Shown here in pieces: positions 58,718 to 64,000 of a DNA stretch of 64,000 nt. A program made the translations under genes and the position numbers. The first letter of the stretch is position 1. Every line of letters begins with the position of its first letter. This stretch comes from Pararge aegeria (lineage: Eukaryota; Arthropoda; Insecta; Lepidoptera; Nymphalidae). The stretch covers positions 20,047,501-20,111,500 of the forward strand of contig NC_053182.1 of assembly GCF_905163445.1 (NCBI RefSeq), read 5' to 3'. The notes beneath the pieces were generated by a model. It was not told the DNA's origin and made no database searches. It saw nothing but the letters and a program-made list of their open reading frames with translations.

Positions 58718-58996
58718 TTACGCTACACCTTTCTGCTTAAATACGGCACCCGTGATCGTACCGTGTCTTTGAATGAGGCACAATTTATTGTCAGTCTCCA
58801 GACATACAGTGGGCGGCTTTAAATTGGGCTCGATTTTACACGCCTGCTCTGAAAGAGCTACGATAAGTCCCGCGGAGTCTACGTGAGCGGTGCCTTTTGA
58901 CGCCAGGCACAGTCCTTGGTGGTCAGCTACCAAGCACCCGGCCACGTTGGGAGTGGACATGATTTCTTCCACAACTTTGTCTAGTTCCTTTTCCAT
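58718..58996 (-). CDS. LAMTOR5: LAMTOR5 (HBXIP), Ragulator complex subunit
   Basis: A single uninterrupted frame of 92 codons plus stop starts MEKELDKVVEEIMSTPNVAG and ends TITGAVFKQKGVA. It has the roadblock-like fold pattern of LAMTOR5: a helix, then VAGCLVADHQGLCLASKG, HVDSAGLIVALSEQACK, and TVCLETDNKLCLIQRHGTIT. The human protein has the corresponding DSQGLNL, AGVISVL, CLESDN and IQKHDGITVAV segments and a length of 91. In known animals Ragulator tethers Rag GTPases and mTORC1 to the lysosome surface. The absence of introns is unusual beside intron-rich neighbours; a retrocopy is possible, but the frame is intact and no poly(A) tract is seen at its 3' end. An 820-bp transposon begins 85 bp upstream of the ATG. 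Confidence 0.95.
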   Translation of the reverse strand: MEKELDKVVEEIMSTPNVAGCLVADHQGLCLASKGTAHVDSAGLIVALSEQACKIEPNLKPPTVCLETDNKLCLIQRHGTITGAVFKQKGVA

Positions 58997-59080
58997 TTCG
59001 GTTAAGAATATTTTAGCAAAAGTAAGATATGATTTTTACCAAAAAGAAAAATACAAACAACAGTTAGCAGTCAGCAAAAT

Positions 59081-59900
59081 ACTATAGTCGTAAAAATATA
59101 ATAGGCCCGTTTTGACATTTGTCATCGCGACGTAACTAGTTATGGAACCATAAGACTCTGTACTCGATACTCACGATAAATCAATTCAAGTTTGTATCAG
59201 TACTTGATTGATATTATTATGTATTGTAAAGTGTTCGTTCGTTCAAAGTATTCCTTTAACTCCACAACCAATACGCGTGACTGGCTGTTGATTATACGTC
59301 GACTTTTCAACATGTTGAAACAGAGTTAGTACTATATAACAACAAACACAAAAATCGAGTCAAATCACTATGTTTAAATTAATGTCCAAAATAGAAAAGC
59401 CATAGTTAACGTAATAGTAAACGGGCGCACAGTCAACTTTACAAGATGAGGAACGAAAAACTGCGCAGTGCGCGCGGGGACGCTTCAGTCATGTGCCGCT
59501 TGGTCAGACACATCAACTCAGACTCATTATTTAGAACCCATTTTGAGAACCAAGCTTATTCTTTGCAGTAAAGATAACTACACCATATTTAATTTCGATA
59601 TTCAGTAAAAAAATGGTTACAGCTCTAGTATAAAAAAAAAAAAGACTGAGAACGTAACTGTTTTCGGAACGTTTCGCAACAATTATAAATTGCATGCTAC
59701 TATGAAGTAAGCGCAAAAAGAATACTCGCGATATATTCTTTCATATTATTTAACGTCCCAAAAAAATTTACGTATTTTTTAAAACACTGTATGTAATTGA
59801 TTTTTATTTTTTTGTTTCTTTCAGTTTCGTTCCAAGTTACATTCTATGGTCTTGCACAAATGTCAAAACGGGCCTATTACATTTTTCCGACTATAATAGT
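59081..59900. mobile_element. 820-bp non-autonomous DNA element with ~42-bp terminal inverted repeats
   Basis: 59081-59122 (actatagtcgtaaaaatata ... cccgttttgacatttgt) is repeated in inverse orientation at 59856-59900 with a 3-base indel and two mismatches. The interior has no transposase motifs; its longest frames are about 60 codons. The superfamily is unclear and no firm target duplication is visible (possibly TA). Confidence 0.78.
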
Positions 59901-61939
59901 CATAGCATGTCACTGTCATTGTCACATTTGACATACCTAAAAATATATGAACAGAGAATTATTGTCTTTGCAATTTGGCCTTTTGGAAAGGTACCTAGAG
60001 ATCGATGACCATACAAGCACACAATATTTTTAGCTGATAATAAATGTTATCTTCAATTTTTCCCTTCGGAGTAGGCAAAGATCGATGACCAGCTTATTAT
60101 TTCACTTTCTTGTCCTTATCCTCCTTATTGCATTCCCTCTCAGGCTTGTCTTGTTTTTGGTATAATTTTAACGACTAAATCAAATCAAATCTAATGTCTA
60201 ACTGGTATAGATAGCAGCAGAAAGCCTCTAGAAACCAAGTTAAGTTTTGCGTGTTTTTATGAAAAATAATGTTTCGTTGTTTACGTTAAGTTTTATTTCA
60301 GCTATTTTATCGAGAACAATTTATTACTCATTGTTTATTCACGTGTATCTTATAATGAACGAATATGACAATCAAACCGAATTACATGGTATAAGTCACA
60401 TATTCTGATGACACCAAAGCGTTGCTCTGCCGTTCATTTTGTTTATTTATAACCGCATTAGAACATAATACGTTTATATATAAAAATAAAAACCAATTTT
60501 CGACTTTAATATGGACAAAATATCGGTCGCTTTAACGGTGAAGCAAAACGTCTTGAGGCGTCCTGCATATCTGAAAGTTCTTCTTGGTTTAATGTTTTCG
60601 AAGTGCCTGTGCCCTGTAGTAGGCCGGTGATTGGATGATAATGATCGTGATGACACTTATGTGAATGAATAATTGCATTCACATTTCGAATAATCACAAA
60701 ATATGTACATTTGACATACACCATGGCCAATTTAGGACTTTTTACCTTAATGTATTCAAGTATTTGTGGGTTATAATAAATCTTGTTTTTATATACATAT
60801 ATATAATAATAAATAAAACTGAATTAATCTTATATGATTTCTTGCAATCAAAGAATAAATTACCTCCAAAATAAACATTTAAAAGTTTCGTAATAAATCG
60901 ATAAGTACACCTGATCTTGTTAAGTTGCAAAAAATATATTTTGCCTGGACTCATTACATAAAATTAATACTGTTCTTTTGATAATAAAATCTCAAAACCG
61001 GTATGATCGCATACCGTAAGCCTGAGAGCTGGTGGGTCGTTTTGACGTCCCAGTTTGGCAGTTGAAAGGTTGTTATTTTGTACGCCCATCTCATATACCA
61101 ATTTGGAAAGAACTTTTATCATTTGGATTGTTTTAAAAAGTAGGTTGGTTGACCCTATAGTTGACTAGGCACCAGTTCTTGACCATTAGCTGCATTCAGT
61201 GTAAATATCAAGATTTACAGCCATAATCTGTTTATTTTTATATTCGCTATACTTTGTGGCAACTAAGACAAAATATCCAATTTCATTGACGCTAGGAAAA
61301 GGCAAACAACACAGCCTACAAATCACAGCTACAATTGCATTTTATTAAGGCTCGTCGGCAGTGTCTTTATTCGTGCGGCCGCCTTTGTAATAAGCAACAT
61401 GTTTGGAAGAATAAGACAATATTATTTTCAATTTGGAATATAATTAATAAACTTAATTGTAATTAATGCTTTTTGAAATAGTATTTAATATACTTATGTT
61501 ATGAAGTGAAAAAGAGGGTTAGTTTTGTTTGAAACTGGCACATCCACCCCAGACTATAGGTATACACTGCTGGACACAGGTCTTTTATATGACGTGATAA
61601 CAAGACCATCAAATTAAAAAGTTGCTCATTTGATAATGAAATGCAAAAGCTGTCATAGAGACCTCTACATAAATCGCATTTAGCTAGTTGGTTGGCGAGA
61701 TGAACTCTGATATGTTACTTAAACCAAGCCGGTCCCATCAGGAAATTATAAACGCCCACATGTCACTAAGCCCATAGTATAAAGCAGGCTACCGTAGATC
61801 CTATAACATTAATCCTTGTATTATGTTTGTCTATTCTTCGATACTACATTCCCAAATTTACTACGGAAACCCGTGTCTTTCTTCAGCCACTGCACAGGCA
61901 TAATAAAAATCTTCCACTAACTCTTGGACTATAAACAAT
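59901..61939. other. Intergenic between LAMTOR5 and the small plus-strand gene
   Basis: A SINE B fragment at 60530-60660 (acggtgaagcaaaacgtctt, ccctgtagtaggccggtgat) and an RTE LINE 3' trace at 61555-61600 (ctgctggacacaggtctttt). The rest is AT-rich, with no coding frame that I trust. Confidence 0.45.
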
Positions 61940-63663
61940 ATGTTTTATTCAGCGCTATGTACATTGTACATATGTAGTCGATTCCCAAATGTCATCAAGG
62001 CGAGCGGGTTTCTGCCGCGTCTCGTATTAAGCACAATCGCAATGTTGGACGTGTTAGTTTATTGTTTGTTCGTCACTTTGGCTGCGCTGGCTGTCATAGA
62101 GATTCTAAAATACTGGAAACGTTTTTACTCAGAGAAGAATGGAAGCGTCATAAAGTGGAATGGTAAGTATAGTATTAACGTAAGATCTATATAGTTATAA
62201 TATCTATATACCTAACTTTAAACGTAATAACCTTTCTGAAGCTGGTGATCTGTTTCGGATCGAACAAGTTATAAGTACCTACGTAATAATTAATTCTATC
62301 CAAAGTCAATTTTAAAGTTAGTAAAGGCATCTTTATGACAAGATAGTGTTGCGCTAGTTTATTATTTTTTTAGGTACCGTATAATAACTGTGAAAACTAC
62401 AAATCACACAAAAAAAATCTAAATTAATTAATTTGAAATAGGCATTGTTTATAAGTAAGCACTTTTGAAACGTCAAGTCAATTTGCTTGAGAAGTTTTCT
62501 TCTTAAAACAGAAGGACCCGGCAAGGAGCTCAGCAGATTGCTCTTTTCCAGAATCATTTTACGTGCTTGGTGCAGTCTAAGATGGTAGCGGGCTAACCTG
62601 TCAGGGAGTACGGTAGACTTACCCCATCGGTTTTTGCGCGACATCATACCGGAACACCTTATCGTTTAGCGGCACGTCTTTGTCGGTAGGGTGGTAACTA
62701 GCCACGGCCAAAAACTTCCCACCAGACAAGACCAGAGAATATTCAGAAATGCCTCTGCCGGGAATCGAACGCGTGAACTCCTAATTAAATTCTCAGCTCA
62801 ACGTTGCGCCGGGAAAGTCGTCAAAAAGTTGGCTGTATCTGATTTTCAGTAAAAACTATGGCAAATTACTCAAAAACCGTTAGCGTTCCGGTTTCACAGA
62901 TAAATTTCAGAGACAGTAAATAATGTCCCTCTAAAGCCAAATCAAATCGTTGCGATCTGTTTTTGTCTGCGGATACATTAAAAGGAAAGATCACAGAAAT
63001 GCTCGTAAAGTAGTTTCAATCAGCGTCGACAATTGTTCCATTAATTACGTCGCAACTACCTACTTATGATTCGATGAACTTTCTGGGGCATCGATGTACT
63101 ACAGCGCCGACCAAACGCAATACGAACTGCTTAGACACTCGTTTTAGAGTCGAAAATCCTGTATTTCCGATTTCCGCTTTGACGGCCGATTGGCGAATGG
63201 CGCAGTGGGTAGCGACCCTTCTTTCTGAGTCCAAGGCGGTGGGTTCGATTCCCACAACCGGATAATGTTTGTGTGATGAACATGAATGATTTTCAGTGTC
63301 TGGGTGTTTATATGTATATTATAAGTATTTATGTATATCATTCATCAGTCATCTTAGTACCCATAACACAAGCTAACGCTTACTTTGGGGCAAGATTGCG
63401 ATGTGTGTACTGTCGTAGTATATTTATTTATTTATTACTTTACTCCGATGTTCAAGTATTCTCATTCCATAAAAAGACTCCTCGATTGCGAGCGAGCAAA
63501 TTATGTACTAAGGCTACAGGACATTTTCCAAAAATATATATATAATAAATTTAAAAAAAAAAAAAATTCTGTTGCAGTCGTTGCCTTGAAGAACAAACTG
63601 GATACAATCAAGGTTGAAAACTATGAAAAACCGGCACTAGATAATAAGCACAGTGATATCTAA
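61940..63663 (+). CDS. Small single-pass membrane protein, two exons, unrecognised
   Basis: Exon 1 is 61940-62162 (donor GTAAGT) and exon 2 is 63578-63663 (acceptor tctgttgcag). They join in phase to give 102 residues ending KPALDNKHSDI with TAA at 63661-63663. A poly(A) signal AATAAA lies at 63693-63698, only 30 nt after the stop, which supports a genuine gene end. The first Met gives MFYSALCTLYICSRFPNV; an internal Met at 62042 gives a 68-residue product that begins almost at once with the hydrophobic helix VLVYCLFVTLAALAVIEIL, followed by basic KYWKRFYSEKNG. The second start looks like a classic small membrane protein. The 3' half is charged and probably cytosolic. I do not recognise the family. 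The intron contains LINE and SINE copies. Confidence 0.6.
62420..62562 (-). mobile_element. LINE family A 3' end (minus), in the intron of the small gene
   Basis: aagcacttttgaaacgtcaa, cggcaaggagctcagcagat and tgctcttttccagaatc, the reverse of 27300-27420. Confidence 0.66.
62570..62960. repeat. gctaacctgtta-family repeat joined to the ~330-bp repeat
   Basis: 62570-62815 matches 6780-6850 and 7225-7415 (gtagcgggctaacctgtcag, gcggcacgtctttgtcggta). 62815-62960 is the 3' part of the ~330-bp repeat (tatctgattttcagtaaaaa, gtttcacagataaatttcag). Confidence 0.65.
63181..63440 (+). mobile_element. tRNA-derived SINE, family A (copy 11)
   Basis: Starts gacggccgattggcgaatgg with a small internal duplication (ttggcga/atggcgc) in the tRNA head; intact B box; (TATT)n tail. 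It lies 137 bp before exon 2 of the small gene. Confidence 0.85.
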
Positions 63664-63789
63664 GTAGGTATAATGTATTATTAGTTATAAGGAATAAAAT
63701 GGAAAAATTAATTACGAAGTATAAAATATTAATTAATTTATTACAACAATCTTGATAGTCAAAATTAAAGTAAGTATTTAGATTACTTG

Positions 63790-64000
63790 GTTTATCTGTT
63801 CCTGCACGGCCAGCTTGGGAAGGAGATAATTTTATCCTCGGGAAAGTATAAAAATTTACCTTCTCCCACGGCTTTATAAACTCTCAAAATGGAAATAATA
63901 TCTAAATAATATATGTGTAATAATAAACGGGGGTAAACTTCTCCTATTCCATATTCCCGTGTTTTAGCAGGTGGACCCGGGGATATAGTCAGGGGATATA
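63790..64000 (+). repeat. Dispersed repeat running off the right edge
   Basis: Matches 43525-43760: ctgcacggccagcttggg, ataaacgggggtaaacttct, agcaggtggacccggggata and tcaggggatata. Shorter relatives are at 2290-2545 and 32957-33035. Confidence 0.65.

Noticed and set aside
1..64000. CRISPR arrays, bacterial operons or a new defence system
   Set aside because: Gene structure, introns and SINE/LINE content are those of an insect genome; no spaced short direct-repeat arrays are present.

Overview
This is a eukaryotic, intron-rich, AT-rich genomic window from an insect, almost certainly a lepidopteran and probably a butterfly. Genes are split by dozens of short GT-AG introns. The introns hold many copies of a tRNA-derived SINE (start gacggccgattggcgcag, TATT-rich 3' tail), a second SINE with a (GATGAT)n tail, and 3' ends of non-LTR retrotransposons typical of Lepidoptera. 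The order assignment rests on my recognition of these repeats and on the protein homologies; the family (satyrine-like nymphalid) is only a guess.

Layout. (1) 1-252: probably the first coding exon of a minus-strand gene that runs off the left edge. (2) 253-8692: intergenic repeat terrain with a pentanucleotide satellite, SINEs, a non-LTR element fragment interrupted by a hAT-like MITE, and a fold-back element. (3) 8693-35936, minus strand: the complete Edc4/Ge-1 gene (enhancer of mRNA decapping 4). I reconstructed 24 coding exons; every junction keeps phase and the sum is 3441 nt, giving 1146 residues plus a stop. (4) 35937-36384: a short gap between divergent genes, likely a bidirectional promoter. 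(5) 36385-50849, plus strand: flower (fwe), the calcium-channel / cell-fitness membrane protein, with five common exons and two alternative last exons giving proteins of 189 and 192 residues. (6) 50850-58717: long AT-rich sequence, partly flower and LAMTOR5 3' UTR, with repeats. (7) 58718-58996, minus strand: LAMTOR5 (HBXIP), a single-exon Ragulator subunit, with an 820-bp inverted-repeat transposon just upstream of its start. (8) 61940-63663, plus strand: a small two-exon gene for an unrecognised single-pass membrane protein, with a poly(A) signal right after its stop. (9) The right edge is a repeat shared with three other sites.

The genes are not an operon and share no pathway. Edc4 acts in P-bodies, flower at membranes and synaptic vesicles, and LAMTOR5 on lysosomes. 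I saw no clearly new biological system. The most rewarding points are the alternative flower C-termini, repeat insertions that sit on or beside splice sites and promoters, a hAT-like MITE family whose 8-bp target duplications (and one empty site) can be read directly, and several long perfect hairpins.
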